From assembly GCA_964352665.1 (NCBI GenBank), contig CAYGSJ010000001.1, forward strand, positions 186,001 through 250,000: DNA of 64,000 bases, written 5' to 3'. This stretch comes from UBA1672 sp964352665 (GTDB taxonomy: Bacteria > Pseudomonadota > Alphaproteobacteria > Micavibrionales > Micavibrionaceae). The notes under the pieces were generated by a model. It was not told where the DNA came from and did no database searches. It saw nothing but the letters and a program-made list of their open reading frames with translations. Positions within the stretch are counted from its first letter, which is position 1, and each line of letters starts with the position of its first letter. The position numbers and the translations under genes were made by a program. Below, one piece after another: positions 8,242 through 17,344 of the stretch.

Positions 8242-9000
8242 TTAAAATTGTCTTCTTATGAAGTCGAGGGATGCGGCCATAAGGACTAATAGCAAGAAAA
8301 CAACACACTGAATGGAAATAATTAAGAAGCTAATTTTTGACTCCATACCATAAATTAACCATGAAGATTGGCCCAAAAGATCTAAGCGCGGGGTAATTAC
8401 CGATACTAACTGCATAGCCATCGCATATATGCCGTCACTTTCCACGAGAGGGGAATCAGTAATGCCCAATAACTGCCCCATTAACCTTGCAAGAACATAT
8501 ACTGCAAAAATTGTTATGGATGCCGATGCAGCACTTGAAATGTACATGGAAAAAAACAGGGCTATATTCACCATTATGATACTCTCAACCATTATACTAG
8601 CGATCCACAATATATGACCTTGACCAAAGAGATGTGGCGAAACAGCATAAATAGCCCCTCCTACTGCACTCGACATAAAAACAGCCAAAATAGAAAAAGA
8701 GAGTGAATAGGAAAAAATAATGGAGAGCCGGCTGACGGGTCTTGATAGTAAAAACTCAATATCTTTGGATTCAAATGACCTTCTGACAAAGAAAACAACA
8801 AAGAGTACTAAACCAAAAACGGAGACAAAACGAAGCCCGGCAGCAGTAAAAATGAGGCTAAAATAATCCCTTTCAATAACCGCCGAGCTGCCTAAAAACA
8901 CAGCAAGAGAGCTGCCAACAAAAAAGGTTATCAACATAGATAAAATTAAGCGATCCCTTATCGCTGCTAAAAAAACATATTTTACTAGCGGTATGGACAC
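8242..9000 (-). CDS. ABC-2 type transporter permease in the pilus locus (PilI-like)
   Basis: A 252-residue integral membrane protein with six hydrophobic helices arranged as in ABC-2 permeases. The cytoplasmic segment SFESKDIEFLLSRPVSR between helices 2 and 3 is typical of these permeases. It has no ATPase domain; the only ABC ATPase nearby is at 15260-15991 in the same locus. It starts 19 nt after the secretin stop and is followed at once by the membrane TPR gene. The substrate is unknown. Myxococcus PilI is an ABC permease encoded among pil genes and required for pilus assembly, so a similar role is plausible. Confidence 0.85.
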   Translation of the reverse strand: MSIPLVKYVFLAAIRDRLILSMLITFFVGSSLAVFLGSSAVIERDYFSLIFTAAGLRFVSVFGLVLFVVFFVRRSFESKDIEFLLSRPVSRLSIIFSYSLSFSILAVFMSSAVGGAIYAVSPHLFGQGHILWIASIMVESIIMVNIALFFSMYISSAASASITIFAVYVLARLMGQLLGITDSPLVESDGIYAMAMQLVSVITPRLDLLGQSSWLIYGMESKISFLIISIQCVVFLLLVLMAASLDFIRRQF

Positions 9001-9019
9001 AATTTCCCCCAGATTCTCA

Positions 9020-10885
9020 CTAAAGCTTCAAAGGTCTTCTGTCGCCTGAGAACGCTCTGTATAAATCACGATCTACATCATGAACACTCTCGGCAGGATT
9101 ATCCAGAATAGTGGCCTTTAAGAAAATAACCAATTCTGTTTTTTGAATAAAATCCCTTTGTGTTTTAAAGAGATTACCCATTAGCGGTACATCCGAAAGC
9201 ACAGGAACACCCTCATTGGTGTTTGACATGCGATCCTGTAAAAGACCACCCATTACGACCGGTTGGCCTGAATGAACGCGTATAACAGTATCAATTTCCT
9301 GAACATTCACTTCTGGAATTTCAGAAACAATGCCGGAAGACCCTGCAACAAACTGAACACCAGGGTCAGCAACTCTGTTTACGATCCTCGTAACCGTTGG
9401 CCTTACAAACATCGAAATAGTTCTGCTATCAATATCTATCGAGGGTTGCACATTAATCAAAACACCTTCCGGCACGCTTCTGATATCTGTCTCAACTTCC
9501 AAAGTAGTATCCCCTGTATCATCATCCGTCTCACGGTTTAGATCAATCTCAAAATATACTCTATTTGTGGCAACGTTAAGGGCTGCTGACTGATTGTTTA
9601 AAACTGTCATGCGAGGACTTGCAAGCGCTCTAACGGTTCCAAAGCCTGATAACGCCTTTATAAAGATATCTCCGTCACTCCCCAGCCAACCTAAACCAAA
9701 ATCCGCAGCTGTAGCAATTGATCCACTTGGCTGGCTGATTGCCCCAATAATAGCCCCGGGCGTACTGTCCACGAACCTTATTCCGCCTTCCAGACTATTT
9801 GTAAAAGTCTGCCATTCGATTCCATTAATATACTCATCTGAAAGACTAACTTCAAATACCTTTGCCTCAACCAAAACCTGACTTGTTACAGATTTTTTAA
9901 GATCAGAGAGATATGATTCAATGTCCTTATGTACCCTTTGGGTTCCATATACGTTAACGATACCCGCTTGCTTGTTAATACTGAAAGTAGAGCCTCCGCC
10001 AGTTGCTCCTCCGGAGGAAGCGGGCGCCTCCCCTTCATCCAATGGCAAAGATTCAACATTTAATACAACTTCTGGAGGCTGAACCTGCACGTTGTTGCCT
10101 TCTTGCTGGGGCGCTAAAGGCTCAACATCAGGATTTTGTTCTGCCGCTGTAATTCGAGGATCACGGTTTGTTTTAAGTGCCCCCGTAGTGGCCCCACCCA
10201 ATATCTGCTGTAGATTCAATTCCAACTCAGCCCAAAAATCAGAAGTTGCTTCTGTTTTAGCGGCGTAGTTCGAGCCGGTATCAGCCCCCTCCCCTGACAC
10301 AACAGAAATATTAGATGTAACGCCGCCTGTATTAGATCGAATAAAGTTAATGTAATCAACTTTATAGCTCTTGATATAAGGTGTGTCCACTTCGATGCGT
10401 AAGAACGAATCTTCAAATTTGTAGCGTAATCCCGCAATTTCCGAAATGCGCTCTATAACAACGTCAAAGGGTTTGTTATGCGCTGTAAAAATAATGGATC
10501 CACGAATATTGGGATCAAGCTCTATGTTATACTCTGCCTGCTTTGCCAACTCAAAAAGAATATCTTTTATGGGCACTGTTTGATTAACAGAAACGGAGAC
10601 AAGTGGTACAGATTTCATAGCATCTGAGGATGCTGATATATAAGGCTGTAGTTCGGGAATAGATGCATGAGAACCTTTGCCACCTTCTTCAGGGTCTACT
10701 TCTGGTAGTCTTTCCGCCAGTGCATCTCTGTAATCCTGTATTTCCGCATTTGCCGAGCGATCGGCCTTTGTATAATTTGCAGCCAAGTCACAAGCAGACA
10801 AGGAAAAAATAGCACTTAAGAAAAACAAAGACACGATGCATGTAGTAAGATAGCGGGGTGATATAACACCTTGAAAAGAGAACAT
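9020..10885 (-). CDS. mshL: Outer-membrane secretin lipoprotein, MshL/PilQ family
   Basis: A 621-residue secretin, the outer-membrane pore for the pilus. The N-terminus is a lipoprotein signal with lipobox LSAC and lipidated Cys32. An STN/N0 domain follows (about 95-165, PIKDILFELAKQAEYNIELD), then a low-complexity Pro/Gln/Glu-rich linker, an N1-like segment (FSINKQAGIVNVYGTQRVHKDI), and the C-terminal secretin domain ending VPVLSDVPLMGNLFKTQ and TELVIFLKATIL. Lipidation of the secretin itself suggests no separate pilotin is needed. I chose the ATG at 10885 because GGAG lies upstream and it gives a normal lipoprotein signal; the frame extends 17 residues further to 10936. The domain order matches MshL of MSHA pili. 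Confidence 0.92.
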   Translation of the reverse strand: MFSFQGVISPRYLTTCIVSLFFLSAIFSLSACDLAANYTKADRSANAEIQDYRDALAERLPEVDPEEGGKGSHASIPELQPYISASSDAMKSVPLVSVSVNQTVPIKDILFELAKQAEYNIELDPNIRGSIIFTAHNKPFDVVIERISEIAGLRYKFEDSFLRIEVDTPYIKSYKVDYINFIRSNTGGVTSNISVVSGEGADTGSNYAAKTEATSDFWAELELNLQQILGGATTGALKTNRDPRITAAEQNPDVEPLAPQQEGNNVQVQPPEVVLNVESLPLDEGEAPASSGGATGGGSTFSINKQAGIVNVYGTQRVHKDIESYLSDLKKSVTSQVLVEAKVFEVSLSDEYINGIEWQTFTNSLEGGIRFVDSTPGAIIGAISQPSGSIATAADFGLGWLGSDGDIFIKALSGFGTVRALASPRMTVLNNQSAALNVATNRVYFEIDLNRETDDDTGDTTLEVETDIRSVPEGVLINVQPSIDIDSRTISMFVRPTVTRIVNRVADPGVQFVAGSSGIVSEIPEVNVQEIDTVIRVHSGQPVVMGGLLQDRMSNTNEGVPVLSDVPLMGNLFKTQRDFIQKTELVIFLKATILDNPAESVHDVDRDLYRAFSGDRRPLKL

Positions 10886-11042
10886 GATCCAGATTACTCC
10901 AAAAACCAAATACGTAAGAAATGAAGGCAACGGCAAGAATATGCCGAAATGATTCTAAGCATCATTATAAGCTTATAAACAAATAAAGACCATGATTTCT
11001 TTTTGAAAAAGGTAGTTTTGCAGAATCAAAACGGGATAATAA

Positions 11043-12185
11043 TCAGTCACTAAATGACATTCGAGACGTATCAACGCTTCCCAGAGCACTTTGATTTGGA
11101 TTTGCTTCCATTGTCAGCTTAGCCTGTTGGATTTTTATTTTCATGTCAGATGGCTTATCGGAATTACTGATTGCGGTATCTTCTGAAATTAGTTTCTCCA
11201 TAAACAACCTCATAAGGGATTGGTCAAAAGTAGACATACCGATAGAATTATTTTGTTCCATTACATCATGCACTTTACCAATTTCACCCTTAAGAATTAA
11301 CTCCCTTACAAGTCCCTGATTGATTAGTATTTCGATAGCTGGTGCCATTCCACCACCGATAGTAGGTAACAGCCTCTGAGAAATAATACTTTTTAAATTC
11401 ATCGAAAGATTTAAACGAATTTGACTATGTGCATCCTCTGGAAAAAGATTAACAATTCGTTCAATGGCCTGATAAGAATTGTTTGTGTGTATAGTCGCCA
11501 AACACAAATGCCCTGTTTCCGCAATTGAAAGGGCTTGTTCCATTACTTCCCGATCTCTGATCTCACCAACAAGAATAACATCGGGGCGCTGTCTCAGTGA
11601 GTTTTTCATGGCCGTGGCGTAGGATTCAGTATCTACACCGACCTCTCTTTGTGTTACAACGCAACCTTTATGTTCGTGAAAAAACTCGACTGGGTCTTCG
11701 ATTGTAATAATGTGGCCAGAGCTGTTCCTGTTGCGCTGATCAATCATGGCCGCAAGAGTGGTTGATTTACCAGACCCCGTCATACCTGTAACCAAAATAA
11801 GCCCTCTCTTTTCCATTGCCATAGTTTCCAATATCTTGGGCAACTTTAAGGTTTCAAAGCTCGGTATTTCAGAAACAATTCTTCGGATAACAAGAGCCGG
11901 GAATTGCCTTTGACGCATAACATTTATTCTAAAACGCCCGTGAGCGCCCATATCAAGGGAAGTGTTAAGCTCTAACTGTGTGTCAAAATCACGTCTTTGG
12001 CGACTCGTCAAAATAGAGGTGAGAATTTCGTCAATATTCTCAGGCGTCAAAACAGCATCTGTAAGCTTGACGAGATCTTTGTCCCCTCTCAATGTTGGTG
12101 GAAAACCAACTGTGAGATACATATCGCTTGCTTCATGCTCGTTCATAGCATTAAGGAAGTTAAAGATCAGAGGTGCCGTACTCAA
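11043..12185 (-). CDS. pilU: PilT-family retraction ATPase (PilU-like paralogue)
   Basis: A 380-residue ATPase of the type IV pilus retraction family. Visible are the Walker A GMTGSGKSTT, the Asp box ITIEDPVEFFH, the Walker B region ILVGEIRDREV and the His box SIAETGHLCLATIHTNNS. It lacks the N-terminal MshEN domain of extension ATPases. Its GTG/ATG region overlaps the end of the pilT gene by 4 nt (12182-12185), so the pair is translationally coupled as pilTU usually is. PilU-type motors assist PilT in pulling pili under load. Assignment as PilU rather than PilT rests on gene order and its longer C-terminus. Confidence 0.88.
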   Translation of the reverse strand: MSTAPLIFNFLNAMNEHEASDMYLTVGFPPTLRGDKDLVKLTDAVLTPENIDEILTSILTSRQRRDFDTQLELNTSLDMGAHGRFRINVMRQRQFPALVIRRIVSEIPSFETLKLPKILETMAMEKRGLILVTGMTGSGKSTTLAAMIDQRNRNSSGHIITIEDPVEFFHEHKGCVVTQREVGVDTESYATAMKNSLRQRPDVILVGEIRDREVMEQALSIAETGHLCLATIHTNNSYQAIERIVNLFPEDAHSQIRLNLSMNLKSIISQRLLPTIGGGMAPAIEILINQGLVRELILKGEIGKVHDVMEQNNSIGMSTFDQSLMRLFMEKLISEDTAISNSDKPSDMKIKIQQAKLTMEANPNQSALGSVDTSRMSFSD

Positions 12186-13360
12186 AATGAATACCCTCCT
12201 TCATTTTTAGAAGGGTTGCTGGCCCCCTTATCGCCAAATCCCATATTATAGCCGCCACCATCTTCATCACTTACCATTTTTGCACCACCCAGAGCACCTG
12301 CTGCATAATCTTCATCTCTATCTTCTGACTCATCTGTCGTTTTGAGAAGTGCCCGTCTCGCTTCCTCTTTATCAACAAGCCCGGCCTCCAGCAGATCTTT
12401 GATTGCATCCTCCATTGTAATCATGCCGTAACGTGATCCAGTTTGCATCATTGAGTACATCTGAGGAATCTGGTTTTCTCTGATAAGGTTTCTAACGGCA
12501 TTTGTACCAACCAAAATTTCAAAGGCACCAACACGCCCGCCCCCATCTCTTCTTAAAAGAGTTTGGGCAATTACCCCTTGTAACGAGCTGGATAACATTG
12601 CGCGCACCATTTCCTTGTCACCTGTTGGAAACACATCAATAATACGGTCAATTGTTTTTGAAGCAGAGTTTGCGTGCAAAGTTCCTAAAACCAAGTGCCC
12701 CGTTTCAGCGGCCGTCAGTGCCAGAGAGATTGTTTCGTGATCGCGCATCTCCCCAACCAGAATGACATCAGGGTCTTCTCGCAGCGCACTTTTAAGAGCG
12801 CGCGCAAAACTTTTTGTGTCTTGCCCTACTTCACGGTGATTAATAAGTGATTTCTTGGATGAATGAAAAAATTCTACAGGATCTTCAACAGTCAGAATAT
12901 GTTTAGCTTCTGTCATATTGATGTGATTAATAATAGAGGCCAATGTTGTTGACTTACCACTACCAGTGGGCCCGGTTACTAGAATCATCCCTTTTTCAAG
13001 TTCAGCAAAACGCCGCATAACAGGAGGAAGGTCAAGTTCAGCCATTGTTGGAATTTCTGTCGGTATTGTTCTAAAAACTGCAGCAGCACCCAAACGTGTT
13101 GTAAACCCATTTACACGAAAACGCGCCTTTTCACCCAAAGCAATAGCGAAGTCAATTTCCAAATTCTTTTCATATTCTGCACGCTGCTCCTCTGCCATAA
13201 CGGAATACAGCATGGTTCTAATGTCATCGCTGCTTAATGCATCCGACTTCACGCGCTTCATTTGCCCACTCACGCGTATAACCGGAGCATTTCCTGCACT
13301 TAAGTGCAGGTCAGAGGCATTATTTTGCATTGTAAACGCGAGAAGTTGAGTGAGATCCAA
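12182..13360 (-). CDS. pilT: Type IV pilus retraction ATPase PilT
   Basis: A 392-residue PilT-type hexameric ATPase that depolymerises the pilus for twitching or DNA uptake. Motifs seen are DLHLSAGNAPVIRVSG near the N-terminus (typical of PilT), Walker A GPTGSGKSTTLAS, Asp box LTVEDPVEFFH, GEMRDHETISLAL and TAAETGHLVLGTLHANSA. A C-terminal extension of about 45 residues after the catalytic core is rich in Asp, Glu and Gly. It follows the prepilin peptidase gene by 93 nt and overlaps pilU by 4 nt. The presence of both retraction ATPases shows that the pilus is retractile, unlike pseudopilus-only type II secretion systems. Confidence 0.93.
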   Translation of the reverse strand: MDLTQLLAFTMQNNASDLHLSAGNAPVIRVSGQMKRVKSDALSSDDIRTMLYSVMAEEQRAEYEKNLEIDFAIALGEKARFRVNGFTTRLGAAAVFRTIPTEIPTMAELDLPPVMRRFAELEKGMILVTGPTGSGKSTTLASIINHINMTEAKHILTVEDPVEFFHSSKKSLINHREVGQDTKSFARALKSALREDPDVILVGEMRDHETISLALTAAETGHLVLGTLHANSASKTIDRIIDVFPTGDKEMVRAMLSSSLQGVIAQTLLRRDGGGRVGAFEILVGTNAVRNLIRENQIPQMYSMMQTGSRYGMITMEDAIKDLLEAGLVDKEEARRALLKTTDESEDRDEDYAAGALGGAKMVSDEDGGGYNMGFGDKGASNPSKNEGGYSF

Positions 13361-13453
13361 GGGTTTGCTCCTGATAAAATATCTCTTTGACTATACTTTT
13401 ACCGAAATAAAGTGAACGTAAGGTAAATATTCGACATTTAATTGTACCTATTT

Positions 13454-14218
13454 TTACAGGGAAATAGAACCTTCAAACAGCATTAAAATATAAAAAGAAG
13501 CAACCAATGCTGGTCCGAAAGGAAAAACACTCTTTTTAAAGATAAATTGCCAAAAAAAGGACAGTAAAACCCCTAAAACACCTGACAAAATAAGGAAATA
13601 ATGAAGATGACTGAGTCCAAGCCATATTCCAGCAGTAAAAAAGAATTTCACATCTCCCAGACCCAAACTCTCCTTTTTTGTTATTTTTGTCATAATAATA
13701 CCCATTAAAAGCGGGATTATCGCAAATAAAACAGAGCCCAAAACATAAATAAACAAGACATCCTCAATAAAAGGAAAATTCCCTACATATATGAAATAAC
13801 CAAGTCTTATGACCCCTATAACTAAAAGAGAAAAAACGAGTTGATTGGGTAAAATCATAAACTCTAAATCAGCAGCAACGAGTGCTAATAAAAACGGAAT
13901 AGCGGCTATCAGCAAAAATGACTCAGTTTTGAATCCAAGAAAAAAATATACGCCCAAACATAAAACAGCGCACACCAACTCCATCAATGGATATCTAGCT
14001 GATATTTTTTTTGTACAATGTCTACATTTTCCTCTGGAAAAACACCAAGAGAGAACAGGTATAAGATCAAGTAGGCCAAGATTTTTTTTGCAGCTGGGGC
14101 ACGTAGAACGTCCCGCCGCCCAAGACATTTGCCTTGGTGCCCGATAGGCAAGCGCCGTCGAAAAACTTCCCAGAATCAACCCTATTATTATGACGATATA
14201 GATTTCAATAAATGTCAT
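13454..14218 (-). CDS. pilD: Prepilin peptidase / N-methyltransferase PilD
   Basis: A 254-residue polytopic membrane aspartyl protease that cleaves prepilin leaders and methylates the new N-terminus. The cytoplasmic zinc-binding methylase segment carries Cys40, Cys43, Cys65 and Cys68 (CPSC and CRHC). The catalytic aspartates are Asp117 (AADLEFMILPN) and Asp189 (GLGDVKF). The C-terminal FPFGPAL motif is present. Length and order match the bifunctional PilD/GspO type. Its substrate is presumably the pilin at 5408-6148. It starts 5 nt downstream of the TPR gene stop. Confidence 0.94.
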   Translation of the reverse strand: MTFIEIYIVIIIGLILGSFSTALAYRAPRQMSWAAGRSTCPSCKKNLGLLDLIPVLSWCFSRGKCRHCTKKISARYPLMELVCAVLCLGVYFFLGFKTESFLLIAAIPFLLALVAADLEFMILPNQLVFSLLVIGVIRLGYFIYVGNFPFIEDVLFIYVLGSVLFAIIPLLMGIIMTKITKKESLGLGDVKFFFTAGIWLGLSHLHYFLILSGVLGVLLSFFWQFIFKKSVFPFGPALVASFYILMLFEGSISL

Positions 14219-14223
14219 ACAAA

Positions 14224-15180
14224 CTAACGAATCTGCGAAAGTCTCTCGTAAACCTGATCGCGTGGAATACTTCTACCGGCACCGTGAATAGTGTCAACTT
14301 CCAGGGCCTGCTCATAATAGGAAATAGCTACTTTTTTATCTCCGGCCCTATCAGAAATAATGGCCATGTTATATATGTGGCTTGCGTTTTGTGGCTCCAT
14401 ACTCGCGGCTACTCCAAGATAGTGCAAGGCTGTTTTGGTATCCCCTGATTTTGCTGAGACCACTGCAATTTGTGCCACTATACCAATATGATCAGGGTGC
14501 TGGCTGTTCAGATCCAATAATCGTCTGAGAGCAATAGAGGGATACTTGGTTCCAAGCAATCCTAGCATATTAACTTTCACATCAACATTGTCTGGCTCTA
14601 AAGCTGAAAGCTCTTCGTATGATTTCATCGCCTCTTCAAACCGGCCTAATTTTTGAAGCGTAACAGAGCGCCCCATCAATACACGAGCATCCCGTTTGTT
14701 TTGCATATAGAGTTTATCAAACATAATGGCTGCGGATTCAAGGCGCCCCAATGCAAGAGCTCTTTCTGCAGCAGTAAGTTGTGCGGGGACGCTTTCCGCA
14801 TCAAAATTCCTTCTAACAACAACAAATTTCGAGGCCGGCTGTGTAACCGGATTAACCCTTACCGGTCCTTCACGCCCCATTTCACCCTGAGGAACCAATT
14901 TGTCTGCATCAAAAAAGGCCTCATCGCCAATATCGGGAGACACGGACTCAGGGGTTTCAAACATCCCCTCTCCTCCTTCGACGTCTATAACCTTTTCTTC
15001 CACTTCATCGCTTCCGAAGCTCAGTTCATCTGCCTCTGGTATAACAACATTTTCAAGCGCCTTTTCCTGAATAACGATCGGCATATCTTCAACAGTAACA
15101 ACTCCATCCTGAGCACTGGCACAGGATGGTGAAATAAAGATCACTACCATTGCGAATAGAAAATACAGAAACACAGGCAT
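14224..15180 (-). CDS. Exported TPR protein of the pilus locus (MshN-like)
   Basis: A 318-residue protein with an N-terminal signal peptide (FLYFLFAMVVIFISPSCASA, cleavage after about residue 24), an acidic linker (25-110) and then about five TPR units (LGRLESAAIMFDKLYMQN, LGRFEEAMKSYEELSALEP, SGDTKTALHYLGVAASMEP, AGDKKVAISYYEQALEVD). I chose the ATG at 15180 because it begins the signal peptide. The frame runs on to 15372 inside the ABC ATPase gene, which is not credible. MSHA loci carry a TPR protein (MshN) of similar size and position, and PilF/PilW-type TPR proteins help secretin assembly. The precise role is inferred. Confidence 0.8.
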   Translation of the reverse strand: MPVFLYFLFAMVVIFISPSCASAQDGVVTVEDMPIVIQEKALENVVIPEADELSFGSDEVEEKVIDVEGGEGMFETPESVSPDIGDEAFFDADKLVPQGEMGREGPVRVNPVTQPASKFVVVRRNFDAESVPAQLTAAERALALGRLESAAIMFDKLYMQNKRDARVLMGRSVTLQKLGRFEEAMKSYEELSALEPDNVDVKVNMLGLLGTKYPSIALRRLLDLNSQHPDHIGIVAQIAVVSAKSGDTKTALHYLGVAASMEPQNASHIYNMAIISDRAGDKKVAISYYEQALEVDTIHGAGRSIPRDQVYERLSQIR

Positions 15181-15259
15181 ACTATTATCTTTCAGTGCAA
15201 TTTGTACGAACGTACGAGGACAACGCGAATCAAAAAAAGGCACGCACAAAAGAATTGTA

Positions 15260-15991
15260 TCACGCAGAACACTTATGCTCAATAAATTCAAGAAAAGCTT
15301 GTTCAAGATGGTCCATATTTGTCTGCCTTTTGAGATCTTCAGGTGTACCAATAAAGCGTATCTGCCCATCATGTAGCAAAGCTACACGATCGCATATTTC
15401 ATCCATATCAGCCAGAATATGAGAACTCAAAAAGATTGTTCTATCGTCTCTCCTGGTGTCTTTAATCATTCTTTTGACCAAAGCACGTGCCATGGGATCC
15501 AGCCCACTCATAGGCTCATCCAAAATAAAAAGAGAGCAGCCAGTTAACATTGTGCCCATCAATCCAAGTTTTTGACGCATTCCTTTTGAGTATGTATTCA
15601 TACGTCGGTTAAGGGCATCTGTATCTAAAGCAAGTGAGCGCGAGGCCTCTATCATTGCCTCTTTATCAAATTTTTGCTTGTAGAGGTCCAAAGAAAATTT
15701 TAAAAACTCCATCCCTGTCAAAAACCATGGTGGTTCAAATTTTTCAGGAAGATAAGCAAGCTTTGCCTTACTTTCCTTGTCTTTTTTCTCTTTTCCAAAT
15801 ATTGATATATTTCCGGAATCCTGCTCTCTCAGCCCCAGAATACACTTTATCATTGTCGTCTTGCCAGCACCATTAAGCCCCATAAGGCCAAATATCTCGC
15901 CTGCCTTGACATTTAAATTAATGTTTTCAATGGCCATTTTATCGATATAGGTTACCGATACATTTTGAAGGATAAGAGGATCTTGACTCAT
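15260..15991 (-). CDS. ABC transporter ATPase in the pilus locus (PilH-like)
   Basis: A 243-residue ABC ATPase with Walker A GLNGAGKTTMIK, signature YSKGMRQKLGL, Walker B LFILDEPMSGLDP and the switch His in LSSHILADM. It is closest in style to ABC-2 exporter ATPases. It sits between the MshK/PilP-like and TPR genes, 7 kb from the only permease candidate (8242-9000) in the same co-directional run. A PilH/PilI-like transporter working with the pilus machine is the simplest reading. Which substrate it moves, if any, cannot be told from sequence. Confidence 0.9.
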   Translation of the reverse strand: MSQDPLILQNVSVTYIDKMAIENINLNVKAGEIFGLMGLNGAGKTTMIKCILGLREQDSGNISIFGKEKKDKESKAKLAYLPEKFEPPWFLTGMEFLKFSLDLYKQKFDKEAMIEASRSLALDTDALNRRMNTYSKGMRQKLGLMGTMLTGCSLFILDEPMSGLDPMARALVKRMIKDTRRDDRTIFLSSHILADMDEICDRVALLHDGQIRFIGTPEDLKRQTNMDHLEQAFLEFIEHKCSA

Positions 15992-16021
15992 TAATTACTC
16001 GATAAATTTAAAAGTTAAAGT

Positions 16022-16681
16022 TTAGCCAGGCAAGAAAATCCTGGAATCCATATTAAATCTCTGATGCGGACGCAACCTAAGTGGAAAAATCTGGTTTGTG
16101 TAGTCATCTAACCACTTGATCTCAATATATTCTTTGAAAACTTTTAAATCTAGAACTTCTTCTGGAATTGCCCTTGGTGTAACACGCTCTCCATTTATCC
16201 AGATCGTCCAGTCATTATCAGAGGAGAACACTATCCCTCCTAACCCAATATTTCTTTCCCCGGGCTCAGGCCGAACATCATTATCCTGTCCCTCTAGCTC
16301 AAACTGGGTTGGAGGTCTTACGGACCCTTCAGAATTTTTTGCGTCCAGTATGGCTTTGTGCTGCCAATAAGTAAAAAACAGAGATGGAATTGTCTTCTTA
16401 ACAATTTTTTTGATCATGGATTTTTTTTCTTTTTTCTTATCCTGTGTTTCTGGCTCACTATCTTGCCCCTCCTGCTCTTCTCCAAAAGAAAGATCGGGAT
16501 CTTCGCCTATATCAAATTGTATGCCCTCTTCTTGATCGGTACCGATGTCTTCTATAAGCATAACTTCGTCTTCAAGGCTTATAATCTGCTCCTCATTTTC
16601 TTGCGAATAACCGGAAATCGCCGGAAAGAAAAAACTTCCCAGAAGAAATATAGTAGCAAAGATGTAAATACTTCTCTTCAT
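16022..16681 (-). CDS. Pilus assembly protein with MshK/PilP-like C-terminal domain
   Basis: A 219-residue exported protein. It has a signal peptide or anchor (about 4-24), a strongly acidic low-complexity stretch (28-80) and a short Lys-rich segment. The C-terminal domain from about 140 contains LGGIVFSSDNDWTIWINGE, the pattern of the small beta domain in MshK, PilP and GspB/C proteins that links the inner-membrane complex to the secretin. The order PilMN, PilO, this gene fits the PilP/MshK slot. Similarity is short, so the assignment leans on position. Confidence 0.65.
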   Translation of the reverse strand: MKRSIYIFATIFLLGSFFFPAISGYSQENEEQIISLEDEVMLIEDIGTDQEEGIQFDIGEDPDLSFGEEQEGQDSEPETQDKKKEKKSMIKKIVKKTIPSLFFTYWQHKAILDAKNSEGSVRPPTQFELEGQDNDVRPEPGERNIGLGGIVFSSDNDWTIWINGERVTPRAIPEEVLDLKVFKEYIEIKWLDDYTNQIFPLRLRPHQRFNMDSRIFLPG

Positions 16682-16702
16682 AACTTCTCTATTTCACCTA
16701 AA

Positions 16703-17344
16703 CTAACCGTCCTTATCCAAAATAATCTGCGACTCAGGTATAATTGTTCGCCAAGACATTTTCACTTTCGCGCCAACCAGTGGTGTACTTGCTCCTGAAG
16801 CGATAGCACGTAAAACAGGTGCGTTAACATCCTGCAGCCTTTGCATAGTAATCTCATCTAGCGATAAATGTCCTGGAAGCTGTTCTTGCACCAGACTTAT
16901 GTAGTCGTATATCGAGCCATCATCAAAGGACTGGATTGCAATTTCTACAGGACTAAGGAGAATTTTATGATTGGCCTTTTGAGCCTCTTTGTCATCAACA
17001 ACAAGCCCAGATTTTACGCTGACAACCGCCGATATAACCTTAGACTCATCCTGTATTTTGCTAAAAAGTTCCTTTGCCTCGCTTCTTACCTGATTAGAGA
17101 AAAATCCCTTTTCCTCCAACTCATCAAATAACGCCTGTTGCTGATCTAGCTGATCAAATTCAATCTGCATGCGATCTATATCGGATTGTATAGTGTTGAC
17201 TTGGCCACGTAATAAACTAAGCCTTCTCTCGGTGTTTGCCTTCTCAGGGATTGTATACATGTAAAGACTTGCTGCCAGAGCCCCATTTGCACAAATAAGG
17301 ACCATAAGGATTAAAAACCTTTTTATACCAATGACTTGAATCAT
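16703..17344 (-). CDS. PilO/MshJ-like inner-membrane alignment protein
   Basis: A 213-residue bitopic protein with one transmembrane helix (about 9-30), a coiled coil (about 36-80, RLSLLRGQVNTIQSDIDRM) and a C-terminal alpha/beta domain (about 100-200, VEIAIQSFDDGSIYDYISLV, LPGHLSLDEI). That is the usual PilO layout. Its start overlaps the end of the PilM/N-like gene by 4 nt. PilO proteins dimerise with PilN and connect the cytoplasmic motor platform to PilP and the secretin. Confidence 0.75.
   Translation of the reverse strand: MIQVIGIKRFLILMVLICANGALAASLYMYTIPEKANTERRLSLLRGQVNTIQSDIDRMQIEFDQLDQQQALFDELEEKGFFSNQVRSEAKELFSKIQDESKVISAVVSVKSGLVVDDKEAQKANHKILLSPVEIAIQSFDDGSIYDYISLVQEQLPGHLSLDEITMQRLQDVNAPVLRAIASGASTPLVGAKVKMSWRTIIPESQIILDKDG

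Noticed and set aside
14653..15132. 159-codon + strand frame opposite the TPR gene
   Set aside because: Antisense to the TPR gene, with no ribosome binding site or recognisable domain; typical shadow of an AT-rich gene.
16358..16798. 146-codon + strand frame
   Set aside because: Antisense across the MshK-like and PilO-like genes; low-complexity Phe/Leu-rich, no support.
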